Shown here: in pieces, positions 54,029 through 64,000 of the stretch
Position numbering within the stretch: position 1 is the first letter of the stretch
How the letters are laid out: each line of letters starts with the position of its first letter
Origin: Rhodanobacteraceae bacterium
Lineage (GTDB): Bacteria > Pseudomonadota > Gammaproteobacteria > Xanthomonadales > Rhodanobacteraceae
Length of the DNA: 64,000 bases
Assembly: GCA_016790075.1 (NCBI GenBank)
Contig: JAEUPP010000018.1
Location: 124,001 to 188,000, forward strand
Direction: 5' to 3'
Program-made: the position numbers and the translations under genes
Notes under the pieces: generated by a model
What the model saw: only the letters and a program-made list of their open reading frames with translations
Told to the model about the DNA's origin: nothing
The model's database searches: none

Positions 54029-55866
54029 TCCGGCACTCCTTCGTCATCATTGGCCGTGCCGGGCTCGTACTCGGGCGCGGCATCACCTGCCTGTATCGGC
54101 GCCCAGTTGCCGGCGCCATCGGCATACCATTTCTCCACATTGTCCGGCGGCACATCGAGCAGGCGCAGCGCGCCATCCATGACCCGGCTGAAGGCCGGCG
54201 CGGCGACCATGCCGCCGGTGTAAGCGCCCTTGGGATCGTGAATCACCACCACGCCGACCAGACGCGGGCTGCTTGCCGGTGCGAGCCCGGCAAAGGTCGA
54301 GATGTAACGGCTGTCGTAGCCCCCCGCCACCGCACGGCGCGAAGTACCGGTCTTGCCGGCAACGCGGTAATTGCGCACGGCGGCGCGCAAGCCCGTGCCA
54401 CGCGGTGTGATGACGGTTTCCAGCATGGACACCAGGGTCTGCGCCAGCGCCGGGTCGATAACCGCGCGTTCCGGATTCTGCGCCCCCTTGACGAAGGTGG
54501 GTGCGCGCAGACGCCCGCCGTCGGCAAGCACAGCGTAAGCCTGCGCCAGCTGCAGCGGCGTTACGTTGAGGCCATAGCCATAGGACAGCGTCGCCTTCTC
54601 GACCACGCCCCAGCCCTTGGCGGAGGGCAGCACTCCAGGGGCCTCGCCGGGGAAGCCGCTGCCCGTGCTCTCGCCGAAACCCACCCTCTTGAACATGTGG
54701 TAGAGGTGGTCATTTGACAGCGACAGCGCGATCTTCGCCGCACCGACGTTGCTTGAGCGTGTGAGCACACCCGTCACGTCGATCTGGCCCTTGTTGCTGG
54801 TATCGCGAATCACATGACCAGCCAGCGGCATGGTGCCGGGAGTCGTGTCGATAGGCGTGTTCGGCTTCCACTTGCCACTTTCCAGCGCAGCCGCGATGGT
54901 GAACGCCTTCATGGTCGACCCCGGTTCCACCACGTCGGTCAGCGCACGGTTGCGCCGTATCGAGGTATCGCCGTTATTGACCGCGTTCGGATTGAACGAG
55001 GGCTGATTCACGGTCGCGAGGATTTCGCCGTTGCGCGCATCGAGCACGACGATGGAACCGGAAACGGCGCCGTGCTCCAGCAGCGTACGTTTGAGTTCGC
55101 GATAAGCCAGCGACTGGATGCGACGGTCTATCGAGAGCGTCAGGTCACGGCCGGGCTGTGGTTCGCGCAGCAGCTCCACATCCTCGACCACGTGGCCAAG
55201 ACGGTCGCGGATGACACGCTTCGCGCCGGGTTTACCCGCCAGCCATTCGTCGAACGCGAGTTCCAGCCCTTCCTGACCGCGATCGTCGATATTGGTGAAC
55301 CCGAGCACATGCGCCATCACCTCACCGCTGGGGTAGTAGCGACGAAATTCACGCTGAGCGCTGACACCGGGAATCTTGCGCTCGAGGATCAGCTTCGCGT
55401 CGTCGGGATTCAGATGCCGCTTGAGGTAGAGGAACTCCTTGTCAGCGCGCTGCTCAAGCTTCTGGCGCAGAACGGTCTCATCCATATTCAGCGCAGCGGC
55501 CAGCTCGGGGATCCGGCCCGCATGCGGCAGCAGCTCCTGCGGATTTACCCAGATCGATTCGACCGGGGTGGACACGGCCAGCGGTTCACCATTGCGATCG
55601 AGCACGCTGCCGCGCGAGACCGGAATCGGCACATCGCGCAGATAGCGCGCGTCACCCTGCTCCTGGTAGAAATCCTTGCGCAGCACCTGCAGGTCAACCG
55701 CCCGCACCACCAGACCGGTGCCAGCCAGGGTCAGCAACATCAGCACTGCTGACAGCCGCGCCTTCAGATTGACCGGCCGCGCCCGCGTGGCCGCACGCAA
55801 ACCCGCAGCGGTGTTGGCACGGGGGGCAGCCTCGGTGAATTCGCGCGGGCGGAGCGGAATGTTCAT
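54025..55866 (-). CDS. ftsI: Septal peptidoglycan transpeptidase FtsI (PBP3)
   Basis: 613 residues. One N-terminal membrane helix (LSAVLMLLTLAGTGLVVRAVD), the class B PBP dimerisation domain (GSVLDRNGEPLAVSTPVESIW) and the transpeptidase domain with the three active-site motifs PGSTMKAF (SxxK), RSSNVG (SxN) and VAGKTGTSRR (KTG). The C-terminal tail is acidic. Its ATG overlaps the ftsL stop. Partner of FtsW at the septum. Confidence 0.99.
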   Translation of the reverse strand: MNIPLRPREFTEAAPRANTAAGLRAATRARPVNLKARLSAVLMLLTLAGTGLVVRAVDLQVLRKDFYQEQGDARYLRDVPIPVSRGSVLDRNGEPLAVSTPVESIWVNPQELLPHAGRIPELAAALNMDETVLRQKLEQRADKEFLYLKRHLNPDDAKLILERKIPGVSAQREFRRYYPSGEVMAHVLGFTNIDDRGQEGLELAFDEWLAGKPGAKRVIRDRLGHVVEDVELLREPQPGRDLTLSIDRRIQSLAYRELKRTLLEHGAVSGSIVVLDARNGEILATVNQPSFNPNAVNNGDTSIRRNRALTDVVEPGSTMKAFTIAAALESGKWKPNTPIDTTPGTMPLAGHVIRDTSNKGQIDVTGVLTRSSNVGAAKIALSLSNDHLYHMFKRVGFGESTGSGFPGEAPGVLPSAKGWGVVEKATLSYGYGLNVTPLQLAQAYAVLADGGRLRAPTFVKGAQNPERAVIDPALAQTLVSMLETVITPRGTGLRAAVRNYRVAGKTGTSRRAVAGGYDSRYISTFAGLAPASSPRLVGVVVIHDPKGAYTGGMVAAPAFSRVMDGALRLLDVPPDNVEKWYADGAGNWAPIQAGDAAPEYEPGTANDDEGVPE

Positions 55867-56138
55867 CAGCGGCGCACGATCACCACGTCAGCCGGATCGA
55901 CCGAGTCCATGCCGAGCTGGCCGCGAGCGACCTGCTCTATGCGATTGGGTTCAGCCCAGGTCGACTGTTCCAGCTGCAGCCGGCCGTATTCGAAATTCAT
56001 TTCGTCACGCTCCTTGTTGAGCTTTGTCAGCTCGATAAACAGCACACGGCCCTCATGGCGCTGGTAGACAACACCGATCGCGCTTGCGATATCGGCAAGC
56101 AGCAACAGGGCGAACAGAATGAAACCGACACGCTTCAT
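55866..56138 (-). CDS. ftsL: Cell division protein FtsL
   Basis: 90 residues. Short cytoplasmic tip, one membrane helix (VGFILFALLLLADIASAIGVVY), then a heptad-rich periplasmic coiled-coil (HEGRVLFIELTKLNKERDEM) that pairs with FtsB and FtsQ. Position between rsmH and ftsI, with 1-base TGATG overlaps at both ends, is diagnostic for such a poorly conserved protein. Confidence 0.95.
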   Translation of the reverse strand: MKRVGFILFALLLLADIASAIGVVYQRHEGRVLFIELTKLNKERDEMNFEYGRLQLEQSTWAEPNRIEQVARGQLGMDSVDPADVVIVRR

Positions 56139-57073
56139 CAGCCGCCCTCCGGCAGACGCTCGGCCACACGCAGCACCGCGCTGCGGGCCCGTGGATTGCG
56201 CTCGATCTCCTCGGCGCTCGGTAGCTGGGCGTTGCCCAGCGCGCGCAAGGTCAACGACGCCTGCGGCGGCGGTGGCAAGCCGCGCCGCGCGGGCGGCGGC
56301 TGCGACTGGCTACGGATGAACTGCTTGACGATGCGGTCTTCAAGCGAATGGAAACTGATTACCGACAAGCGACCGCCGGGACGCAACCGGCGCACGGCAC
56401 CGGCAAGGCCGCGTTCCAGCGCGTCGAGTTCGCCATTCACCGCGATGCGCAACGCCTGAAAAGTGCGTGTCGCCGGATGTTTGCCCGGCTCGCGCTTGGC
56501 GATCGCGCGCGCGCAGAGTTCAGCGAGTTCCGCGGTCGTGCGGACGGCTTGGCCTTGCTCGCGGCGCTCGACGATCCAGCGCGCGATACGCCGGCTCATG
56601 CGCTCCTCGCCGTAGGCATAAAGCACGTCGGCGATCTCGGTTTCGCTGGCGCGCGCAAGGTAGTCGGCAGCGCTCTCGCCTTGGCTGGTGTCCATGCGCA
56701 TGTCCAGCGGAGCGTCGGCCTGGAAACTGAACCCGCGCTGCGGATCATCCAGCTGCGGCGACGACACGCCGATATCAAGCAACACACCGTCCAAACCACC
56801 CTCCGTCGCATCCCACTCGACCAGATCGGCGAAGCTGCCGTGACGTACCTTTACCCGCGGATCCTGTCCAAATTCGGCGCGCGCCCAGGCAATTGCCTGG
56901 GGATCGCGATCCAGCAACAGCAGGCGCCCCCCGGCACCCAGCCGTTTCAGCACTTCGCGCGCATGACCACCGCGGCCGAACGTGCCATCGAGGTAAACAC
57001 CGTCGGCCCTCACAGCCAGCGCGTCCACCGCTTGCGCCAACATCACCGGGACGTGCTTGAGCGTGTCCTGCAT
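56138..57073 (-). CDS. rsmH: 16S rRNA (cytosine1402-N4)-methyltransferase
   Basis: 311 residues from ATG 57073 (GGAG 7 nt upstream; a GTG at 57076 is too close to it). N4-methylates C1402 in the ribosomal P site. SAM motifs [18 protein letters not shown] and [34 protein letters not shown] and the C-terminal [19 protein letters not shown] are all typical of MraW/RsmH. Confidence 0.99.
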   Translation of the reverse strand: MQDTLKHVPVMLAQAVDALAVRADGVYLDGTFGRGGHAREVLKRLGAGGRLLLLDRDPQAIAWARAEFGQDPRVKVRHGSFADLVEWDATEGGLDGVLLDIGVSSPQLDDPQRGFSFQADAPLDMRMDTSQGESAADYLARASETEIADVLYAYGEERMSRRIARWIVERREQGQAVRTTAELAELCARAIAKREPGKHPATRTFQALRIAVNGELDALERGLAGAVRRLRPGGRLSVISFHSLEDRIVKQFIRSQSQPPPARRGLPPPPQASLTLRALGNAQLPSAEEIERNPRARSAVLRVAERLPEGG

Positions 57074-57104
57074 CACCCTGCTCCACCCCGATCCGTAAAT
57101 TCCG

Positions 57105-57551
57105 CTACAACTTCAGGTTCATCATCGCGTCGCTGATCTCGTCCTCGCCGATGGTCTGGCGGATCTTGGCCAGGTGCGCCTGCTCGCTCCACAACTCGAA
57201 TTTCGCCCCCATGCCCAGCAGTACTGCCTTCTTCTCGATCCCCGCTGCCATGCGCTGGCTCGCGGGAACGAGAATCCGTCCGGCACTGTCAGGCTCGACA
57301 TGTGCCGCGGCACCGACAAGCTTCATCTGCAGCGCCCGGTGCACCGCTTTCACCGTGGGCAATGCGTTGACCTGATCGCGAACCGTCTCCCATTCGCCGA
57401 GCGGGAACAGCCACAGGCATCCCGTCTCAAAGGGGTTGTAGGTGAACACGAGGCGGCCGGCGGACAAGCCGGAAATCAGGTCACGATAGACCGTAGGGAC
57501 AGCGAGCCGCCCCTTGTCGTCGATCGTTATGGCGGTCTCGCCCTGAAACAT
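57105..57551 (-). CDS. mraZ: Transcriptional regulator MraZ
   Basis: 148 residues with two AbrB/SpoVT-like DNA-binding units ([10 protein letters not shown]-type motif written [18 protein letters not shown], and [22 protein letters not shown]). MraZ binds TGGG direct repeats in its own promoter and controls the dcw cluster. Here four such repeats lie 14-48 nt upstream of the ATG. Confidence 0.98.
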   Translation of the reverse strand: MFQGETAITIDDKGRLAVPTVYRDLISGLSAGRLVFTYNPFETGCLWLFPLGEWETVRDQVNALPTVKAVHRALQMKLVGAAAHVEPDSAGRILVPASQRMAAGIEKKAVLLGMGAKFELWSEQAHLAKIRQTIGEDEISDAMMNLKL

Positions 57552-57564
57552 GCCCGGTATCCTG

Positions 57565-57599
57565 CCCCACTATTTCCCACCAAATCACACCAACGCCCA
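57565..57599 (-). promoter_or_regulatory. MraZ operator: four 10-bp-spaced TGGG repeats
   Basis: On the minus strand TGGGC, TGTGA, TGGGA and TGGGG occur at an exact 10-nt period, one helical turn apart; the second is degenerate. They start at the -10 and cover the expected transcription start. Known MraZ boxes have three or four TGGGN repeats with 5-nt spacers. Confidence 0.9.
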
Positions 57600-57627
57600 C
57601 ACTAGTCTCACCCCCTGAGACTGTCAA
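57599..57627 (-). promoter_or_regulatory. Sigma-70 promoter of the dcw cluster (Pmra)
   Basis: Minus strand TTGACA (57622-57627), 17-nt spacer, TAGTGT (57599-57604). The -35 is a perfect match and the spacing is ideal. The -10 abuts the first MraZ repeat. Confidence 0.85.
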
Positions 57628-57639
57628 GGAAAATTTCCG

Positions 57640-57914
57640 TTACAGATCAATGGGGTTGTAGCAGTTTGTACCGAATTCAGACAGTTTCTGAGCAAATCCA
57701 TTCAACAAATTGAATTACAAAGAAATTTAGTGTTTTCTTGTGCAATCACATTGCTGAATGCGCAAGCCCGTTGAACACAGGCCACCGACCGAGCTGAGAA
57801 CTGCGTCTCATAGTCACATCGCGCGCACTGAAGTCGGCGCTGTGGGCCAGGCCGGCAGGGGCTGATCAAGCGATCGCCGGCAAAATGCGCCGGCATGGCG
57901 CAGTGATTGAACTA
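57640..57914. other. AT-rich spacer upstream of the dcw promoter
   Basis: About 275 bases, clearly AT-richer than the rest of the window between 57640 and 57760, with no recognisable gene or hairpin. It may hold an UP-type element or binding sites for the strong dcw promoter. The GC-rich part from 57780 on shows nothing I can name. Confidence 0.45.
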
Positions 57915-58301
57915 TCAGAACACCGGAAAGCCCCGGACCGTCGCCGTCGCGGCGGCCTCAGCGAGCAACCTTTCCGGCCGGAAGAAAAATGCCAACACCA
58001 CTCCGGAGACCTCTATCGAGGGCATGGCAACAACGGCTTCACCTGCCATACGCCGCAGTAGTTCATAAGTCAGACCGGCTCCCGCGGGTGTCCAAGCAGC
58101 GCCAAGCCCAGCTGTTGTCGCCGGGGTTGTGCGCAGCAGGCCGGAGATTTGCGGCAACAGTCCATTGCCGTCTGCCTGCCCGATCAGAAGCAGCAATACA
58201 GCGGGCCCGACCGGGCGAGCCAAAGCAGCCGCGAGCGGAAAGAAGCTCGGCGTCTTCCCGCCCCGCAGGGCCGGAAGACGCTGAGCGGAGCTTGGCGTCA
58301 A
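57915..58301 (-). CDS. Doubtful hypothetical protein downstream of the DUF3297 gene
   Basis: A 128-codon frame with TTG as its only near-full-length start, overlapping the DUF3297 stop. It encodes a hydrophobic stretch (VGPAVLLLLIGQ) and an Ala/Gly/Thr-rich remainder that resembles no family I know. A terminator-like hairpin lies within its first codons, which argues against it. Listed because nothing else fills this stretch. Confidence 0.25.
   Translation of the reverse strand: MTPSSAQRLPALRGGKTPSFFPLAAALARPVGPAVLLLLIGQADGNGLLPQISGLLRTTPATTAGLGAAWTPAGAGLTYELLRRMAGEAVVAMPSIEVSGVVLAFFFRPERLLAEAAATATVRGFPVF
58250..58281 (-). terminator. Hairpin behind the DUF3297 gene
   Basis: Outer stem GCGTCTTCC / GGAAGACGC (9 bp) with an inner GCCC / GGGC pairing, beginning 17 nt after the DUF3297 stop. 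On the minus strand a pyrimidine-rich GAGCTTCTTTCC follows, not a pure T-run. Confidence 0.55.
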
Positions 58302-58540
58302 CCCTCGACGCGGTAGTAGGCGACAACTTCACCTTTGAGCTTGATCGTCATCGGATTGCCGCGCCGGTCACGCGCGCGGCCGGCGGGCACACGAATCCAG
58401 CCTTCGCTCACACAGTATTCCTCGACGTCAAAGCGCTCGGCGCCGTTGAAACGGATGCCAATACCACGCTCGAACGCAGCAGCGTCATGAAATTTGCTGC
58501 GCGGATTCGCGTCGAGGTGATCGGGAGGGGTGTCGGTCAT
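58298..58540 (-). CDS. DUF3297 family protein
   Basis: 80 residues. Small conserved protein (PDHLDANPRSKFHDAAAFER, GIGIRFNGAERFDVEEYCVS, EGWIRVPAGRARDRRGNPMT, VVAYY) that matches my memory of DUF3297, a family of unknown function in proteobacteria. No signal peptide or membrane segment. Start ATG 58540. Separated from panE by 61 nt on the same strand. Confidence 0.8.
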   Translation of the reverse strand: MTDTPPDHLDANPRSKFHDAAAFERGIGIRFNGAERFDVEEYCVSEGWIRVPAGRARDRRGNPMTIKLKGEVVAYYRVEG

Positions 58541-58601
58541 GGGAAAGTGCCCTGGCGAAATAGCGCATGGTAACTGGATGGAAAGCGCGGATCAGCGGGG
58601 G

Positions 58602-59615
58602 TCAGTCGTACCTCCTGGTCAGGGCAGCCCATAACTCCGCCCCGCTCCACTGCCGCCGCCCGCCCTGTTCGGCCGCATGCACCAGCGCGACGAGTGCCGC
58701 ATTGACCGGTGCGGTCTGGCCCAGCCGCCGTGCCAGAGCAACGATCTCGCCATTGATCCAGTCCACCTCGGTCTTCCGCTGTGCCTGCAGGTCTTCCCAC
58801 ATGGACGAACGCGCCAGCGGATCAATCGCCAGCATGCGCGCCGCAACGATGCGGAACCAAGCGTCCGGCAGCGTCAGCAATCGCGGAATCCACTGCGGCG
58901 CAACCCGCGTGAGCCGCGCGGGCTGGATACCCGCCATGGCCAGTAATGCCAGCCCTTCTCGTTGCGCCAGCGCCAGGCAACGCCGGTAGGCACGCTGCGA
59001 CAGCTGCGTTTTCAACGGCAGATCCGATAGCGCGTTGATCGGATTGTTGAGATTCAGCAGCAGCTTGGCCCATTGCACCGGGCGCAGATCATCGCGCTGC
59101 TGCAGCGGCAGGCCGGCGCGCTCGAACGCCGCAGCAAACGCGGCCAGACTCGGGTGCCGCTCCACTTCGAGTGCACCTTCGGTGCCTTGATGAAACGCCC
59201 CTTCGCCACGCTGCACGACATTGAACGGCACCATGCCCGCAAGCACAGTCTGCGTCGCCAGTGCGGCGCGCAACGTGTCGGCATTGCCGATGCCGTTCTG
59301 CAGGCTCAGGACCACCGCATCCGGCCGCAGCACGCAGGCGAGCTCCTGTGCCGCACCCGCGGTTCCGGCCGACTTCACCGTGACCAGCACGAGAGCCGCT
59401 CGCGCCGCCGCTGCCGCATCGGTCGAAAACGCGAACTGATCGGGCCGCAGCACCGACTCGACGCCGTGATAGTCACTCAGGCGCAAACCGTGCACGGCCA
59501 GCTCGCCGGCCAGCCGCTGGCGGCCGATCAGCACGACGTCTGCTCCCGCGGCTGCAAGGCGGCCGCCGACATAGCAGCCTATGCTGCCCGCCCCCATCAC
59601 CGCGATCAGGGCCAT
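58602..59615 (-). CDS. panE: 2-dehydropantoate 2-reductase (ketopantoate reductase)
   Basis: 337 residues from ATG 59615. NADPH-dependent reduction of ketopantoate to pantoate in coenzyme A synthesis. N-terminal Rossmann motif VMGAGSIGCYVGGRLAAAG, catalytic Lys region (VQWAKLLLNLNNPINAL) and the C-terminal ApbA helical domain (SSMWEDLQAQRKTEVDWING with the substrate Glu). Some family members act on other 2-keto acids. It lies 7 nt after fghA, so it seems to be co-transcribed with formaldehyde-oxidation genes. Confidence 0.9.
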   Translation of the reverse strand: MALIAVMGAGSIGCYVGGRLAAAGADVVLIGRQRLAGELAVHGLRLSDYHGVESVLRPDQFAFSTDAAAAARAALVLVTVKSAGTAGAAQELACVLRPDAVVLSLQNGIGNADTLRAALATQTVLAGMVPFNVVQRGEGAFHQGTEGALEVERHPSLAAFAAAFERAGLPLQQRDDLRPVQWAKLLLNLNNPINALSDLPLKTQLSQRAYRRCLALAQREGLALLAMAGIQPARLTRVAPQWIPRLLTLPDAWFRIVAARMLAIDPLARSSMWEDLQAQRKTEVDWINGEIVALARRLGQTAPVNAALVALVHAAEQGGRRQWSGAELWAALTRRYD

Positions 59616-59622
59616 ACCCCTG

Positions 59623-60450
59623 CTAGCCCAGAGCCCGCGCGTGATGCGCGATGTGATCGCCAATGAAGCTCGCGATGAAGTAATAGCTATGGTCGTAAGC
59701 GGCGTGGCGGCGCAACTGCAGCGGATGGCCGTAGGCAAAACAGGCCTGTTCCAGCAGTTCCGGCTTCAGCTGCGTTGCGAGGAATTCATCGGCCTCGCCC
59801 TGATCGACAAGCAGTGGCAACCGTTCGCTCGCGCCGGCAATCAGCGCGACGGCGTCCCATTCGCGCCAGGCTGCGCGGTCCGCCCCCAGATAGGCCGTAA
59901 ACACCTTCTCACCCCAGGGCACCTGCGCAGGCGCGACGATGGGTGAGAACGCCGAAACGCTGCGATAACGCCCCGGGTTGCGCAGTGCCAGCACCAGCGC
60001 ACCGTGCCCGCCCATGGAGTGTCCGCTGATAGCACGCGCCACCGTCGCCGGAAATCGCGCCTCGACCAGCGCCGGCAATTCGTTCACGACGTAGTCGTGC
60101 ATGCGGTAGTGCGCCGCCCAGGGCGCTTGCGTGGCATCGACGTAGAAGCCGGCTCCCTGACCCAGATCGTAACCCTCGGCGTTGGCGACCGCTTCGCCAC
60201 GCGGGCTGGTATCCGGCGCAACCACGATGATCCCGTGCGCAGCAGCATGGCTCTGCGCATTCGCCTTGGTAATGAAATTCTGTTCGGTACAGGTCAGACC
60301 ACTGAGCCAGTACAGCACCGGGCAGGCGCGCTCGCGCGCCTGTGGCGGCAGGTAGACTCCGAAACGCATGCGGCAGCCAAGTGCGGCCGAATCATGCTGC
60401 CAGACCTCCTGCACGCCGCCGAAGCTGGCATGCGCCTCGATTCGTTGCAT
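59623..60450 (-). CDS. fghA: S-formylglutathione hydrolase
   Basis: 275 residues from ATG 60450 (GAGG upstream). Esterase-D family: hydrolyses S-formylglutathione to formate and glutathione. Nucleophile Ser in ISGHSMGGHGALVLAL, Asp in DQGEADEFL and His in AAYDHSYYFIASF; the SGLTCTEQNFITKA stretch is a family hallmark. Placed 10 nt after frmA, forming the two-step glutathione-dependent formaldehyde pathway. Confidence 0.98.
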   Translation of the reverse strand: MQRIEAHASFGGVQEVWQHDSAALGCRMRFGVYLPPQARERACPVLYWLSGLTCTEQNFITKANAQSHAAAHGIIVVAPDTSPRGEAVANAEGYDLGQGAGFYVDATQAPWAAHYRMHDYVVNELPALVEARFPATVARAISGHSMGGHGALVLALRNPGRYRSVSAFSPIVAPAQVPWGEKVFTAYLGADRAAWREWDAVALIAGASERLPLLVDQGEADEFLATQLKPELLEQACFAYGHPLQLRRHAAYDHSYYFIASFIGDHIAHHARALG

Positions 60451-60460
60451 GACAGCCTCG

Positions 60461-61977
<1,517 letters not shown>

Positions 61978-62183
61978 GCAGCGGATTCCGGGGGAGATGT
62001 GGAGCCACGTCAGCAATGCAGCTGTACGGTCCATACCTGTGTTGACCGATGCGTACCCAAGGTACGAGCGGCACTCCGTGAAGATCACCACCACGCGTGG
62101 TCGCCGCAGGCGACCACGCGCTACCGGGAACGCACGCTACCTGACTAAACCGTTCGCGTGTCCATGCCGCGCATCATTGTTCC
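61978..62183. other. Spacer between rnpB-like sequence and RHS gene, with a terminator-like hairpin
   Basis: 206 bases. At 62094-62120 there is a perfect 12-bp stem CGCGTGGTCGCC / GGCGACCACGCG with loop GCA, 64 nt past the RHS stop; no T-run on either side. No room for an immunity gene of the RHS protein is visible. Presumably also contains the promoter of the RNase P-like RNA. Confidence 0.55.
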
Positions 62184-64000
62184 TCATTCCGCTATCGCCT
62201 TTATTGTATTTTTTATGGCATTGATGACGATCTCAGCTGGCGTTTGAGCCTCGCCTTCCTCGATCTTTTTCGCCTGCTGGATACCCTCACGAACGGCACT
62301 CGCCTTCACCGTCTCTGCTGCAACGTCTTTGAGCGCTGCCTTGGCAATATCGTCGTAGACAGTCGTCAAGGTCATCGAGGCATCACGTAGCGATTCCAGG
62401 GATTCGATCGATCTCTCGACAGCAACTCTTGCTTCACCCCGCGCTGCCGGCAAGAGCTTTTTCATCTCGATGATGAGGGTCGATATTCGCCACGATGTAG
62501 CGACTGCCTGCCTGCCCTTGAAATAGGTATACAAGTACCTCGCTGAGGTCTTCAGTACGCGCGAGCCCCCCGGCAAGCCAACCATGTCGATGCCACCGGC
62601 GAATGCGACCCAACCCCATTCCACTTCATCATGCGACTTTCCTTCGACTACGCGCTGCAACGCGTACTCCACCGAGGCACCCACCGCTCCCTTGCCTATG
62701 AATATGATCGCGACAAGCGCTGGATGCCTGCCATCTGGATCGACGTACTTGTAAGGATTGTTGCTGGCATACCAGTAGCGATTGAAGTTGTCGCCACCAC
62801 TTGGACTTGCGCCCACCGGATCTGCAGAAAGGAAGCGGCCGATCTGCGCGTCGTAGTAGCGCTGCTGCATATAAGTAAACCCGGTGCTTCCGTCCATCAC
62901 ATGCCCGGTATAGCCGATGCCGGCAAAGGCGGGTTTGCCGATTACGGCGCCGAACGGTTCATAGTCATTGCGCTCAGTAACGCTGGCGGACGCGTTGCTG
63001 ACCGCCACCGGACTACCTAGCGCATCGGTGTGGTGATACTTCACCGCCAGCACGGTGTTGCTTGGCCATTCGTGATCAATGCTGGCGATTTGCGTGCCGC
63101 TGAGATAGATGTGCTCGTGCGTGCGCTGGTTCTGGTAGGCGCCTTGCCAGTCGCTGGAGAACAGCATCCGCCCGTCCGTGTCGTACATCCAGAGCGTCGT
63201 CTTGCCGCTCGTCGTCGTGGTCTGTACACGGCGACCGAGCCCGTCGTAGCGATAGCTCTCCTTGCCAGGCACATTGCGCAGCCGATTGCCAAAGTCGAAA
63301 TCATAGCTCTGGCCATCCTTGGCAATCAGATTGCCCTGCACGTCGTAGCTCATGTTCACTACGGCGCTGCCCGCGCTGTTGCGGATGCTGGTCAGGCGAT
63401 TGGTTGCGCTGTCATAGACGTAGTTCGAGTAGTCCTTGACCCCGGCCAGCGTCCACGACTTGATGTTGTCGAGCACGTCGTAGCTGAAGCGGTGCCAGGC
63501 ATCACCGCCAAAGCTCGCCGAACCTGCCGCGGTCAGGCGATCGAGATTGTCGTACTGCATCGTACGGTTGTAGTTGTCGCCCCGGACCAGATCCCGGATT
63601 TGAGCAAGGTTGCCGTTCGCGTCGTAATCGTAGGTCTGATCACTGACACCGCTGTGGGTGATGCGTGACGGCAGCTGACGCGTGTTCTGCAGCATGCTGC
63701 GGACCACACCGTTGCCGTAGGTGAACTGCCTGAGCGCACCGTTCGGGTAGTACGTGATCGCCGAGGCATACAGCTTTCCGCCCTGATCGCGCGCAAGGGT
63801 TGGACGACCAAAGACATCCGGCGCGTAGTCGATGCGCAGACCCGTCGGGTAGGTCTGTGAACTCACACTGCCATAGGCGTCGTAGCCGTATTGCAGGCTC
63901 CAGACGTACCAATTGTCTTGCCGCAGCGTTTCACCGACGAGCAGGCGCCGGCGGTTGTAGGTATAGCTCGTGGTGGCCTGCCCCGCGGCGCCAGCCTCAT
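62184..64000 (-). CDS. RHS-repeat protein with unrecognised C-terminal domain (N-terminal part beyond window)
   Basis: The frame is open to the right edge, so the protein starts outside; ~605 residues are seen. YD repeats abound (YDYDANGNLAQIRD, YDVQGNLIAKDGQ, YDGLGRRVQ), followed by the RHS core-associated signature GYTGHVMDGSTGFTYMQQRYYDAQIGRFLSADPVG, shown in part here, and NPYKYVDPDG. After this boundary ~185 variable residues follow, with a hydrophobic entry (LVAIIFIGKGAVGASVEYAL) and then helices rich in Lys/Glu/Ala. In RHS systems this tip is often a toxin, delivered by contact or secretion; no fold or active site is recognisable. The coding sequence of the tip is less GC-rich than the core, as in acquired tips. 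No immunity gene lies downstream. Confidence 0.9.
   Translation of the reverse strand, partial: EAGAAGQATTSYTYNRRRLLVGETLRQDNWYVWSLQYGYDAYGSVSSQTYPTGLRIDYAPDVFGRPTLARDQGGKLYASAITYYPNGALRQFTYGNGVVRSMLQNTRQLPSRITHSGVSDQTYDYDANGNLAQIRDLVRGDNYNRTMQYDNLDRLTAAGSASFGGDAWHRFSYDVLDNIKSWTLAGVKDYSNYVYDSATNRLTSIRNSAGSAVVNMSYDVQGNLIAKDGQSYDFDFGNRLRNVPGKESYRYDGLGRRVQTTTTSGKTTLWMYDTDGRMLFSSDWQGAYQNQRTHEHIYLSGTQIASIDHEWPSNTVLAVKYHHTDALGSPVAVSNASASVTERNDYEPFGAVIGKPAFAGIGYTGHVMDGSTGFTYMQQRYYDAQIGRFLSADPVGASPSGGDNFNRYWYASNNPYKYVDPDGRHPALVAIIFIGKGAVGASVEYALQRVVEGKSHDEVEWGWVAFAGGIDMVGLPGGSRVLKTSARYLYTYFKGRQAVATSWRISTLIIEMKKLLPAARGEARVAVERSIESLESLRDASMTLTTVYDDIAKAALKDVAAETVKASAVREGIQQAKKIEEGEAQTPAEIVINAIKNTIKAIAE

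Overview
This is a G+C-rich chromosomal window from a gammaproteobacterium, most likely in or near the Xanthomonadales (Lysobacterales). The evidence is gene order and protein content: a division and cell-wall (dcw) cluster running mraZ-rsmH-ftsL-ftsI-murF-mraY-ftsW-murG-murC-ddl-ftsQ-ftsA-ftsZ-lpxC with no murD between mraY and ftsW, a DUF721/M23 peptidase/secA block after lpxC, a pilB-pilC-pilD-coaE operon with pilSR nearby, and an RNase P RNA-like sequence whose 5' arm looks xanthomonad.

Layout. (1) 12-10111, minus strand: an uncharacterised three-gene operon made of a secreted Cys-rich protein ending in a Hint (hedgehog/intein-type) domain, a giant protein with about twelve fibronectin-III-like repeats, and a 1213-residue protein I cannot place. 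(2) 10547-14377, minus: nadE, then sucC-sucD. (3) 14630-17743, plus: the pilS-pilR two-component system. (4) 17785-23699, minus: two membrane GT-C-like proteins and three type IV pilins, each pilin preceded by a sigma-54 type -24/-12 element, which fits control by the PilR encoded next door. Two of the pilins come from a tandem duplication at an exact 786-bp offset, which also left a start-less fragment of the adjacent GT-C gene. (5) 23785-32126, minus: eight genes, seven packed with overlapping or nearly touching ends (GT2, methyltransferase, GT4, asparagine synthase, methyltransferase, flippase-like membrane protein, methyltransferase), plus a further methyltransferase. This looks like a glycan-building cassette inserted in the pilus locus. 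(6) 32345-36851, plus: pilB-pilC-pilD-coaE. (7) 36854-57551, almost all minus: MutT-ThiE fusion, secA, M23 peptidase, (plus-strand dciA), lpxC and the dcw cluster, driven at its head by a promoter overlapping four MraZ-box repeats. (8) 57640-64000: an AT-rich spacer, DUF3297 protein, panE, fghA and frmA (glutathione-dependent formaldehyde oxidation), an incomplete RNase P RNA-like sequence, and the C-terminal part of an RHS-repeat protein that runs off the right edge.

How it fits together: the pilus genes (motor, platform, peptidase, regulators, three pilins) surround a cassette able to make and move a lipid-linked sugar and, through the GT-C proteins, possibly attach it to pilin or to another surface acceptor. 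The dcw cluster is translationally coupled nearly throughout. The departures are the absence of murE, replaced by a 52-codon reading frame that bridges ftsI and murF exactly; the absence of murD, expected for this group; and four consecutive hairpins between ftsA and ftsZ. All functional statements rest on reading the sequence and on general family knowledge; no searches were run.
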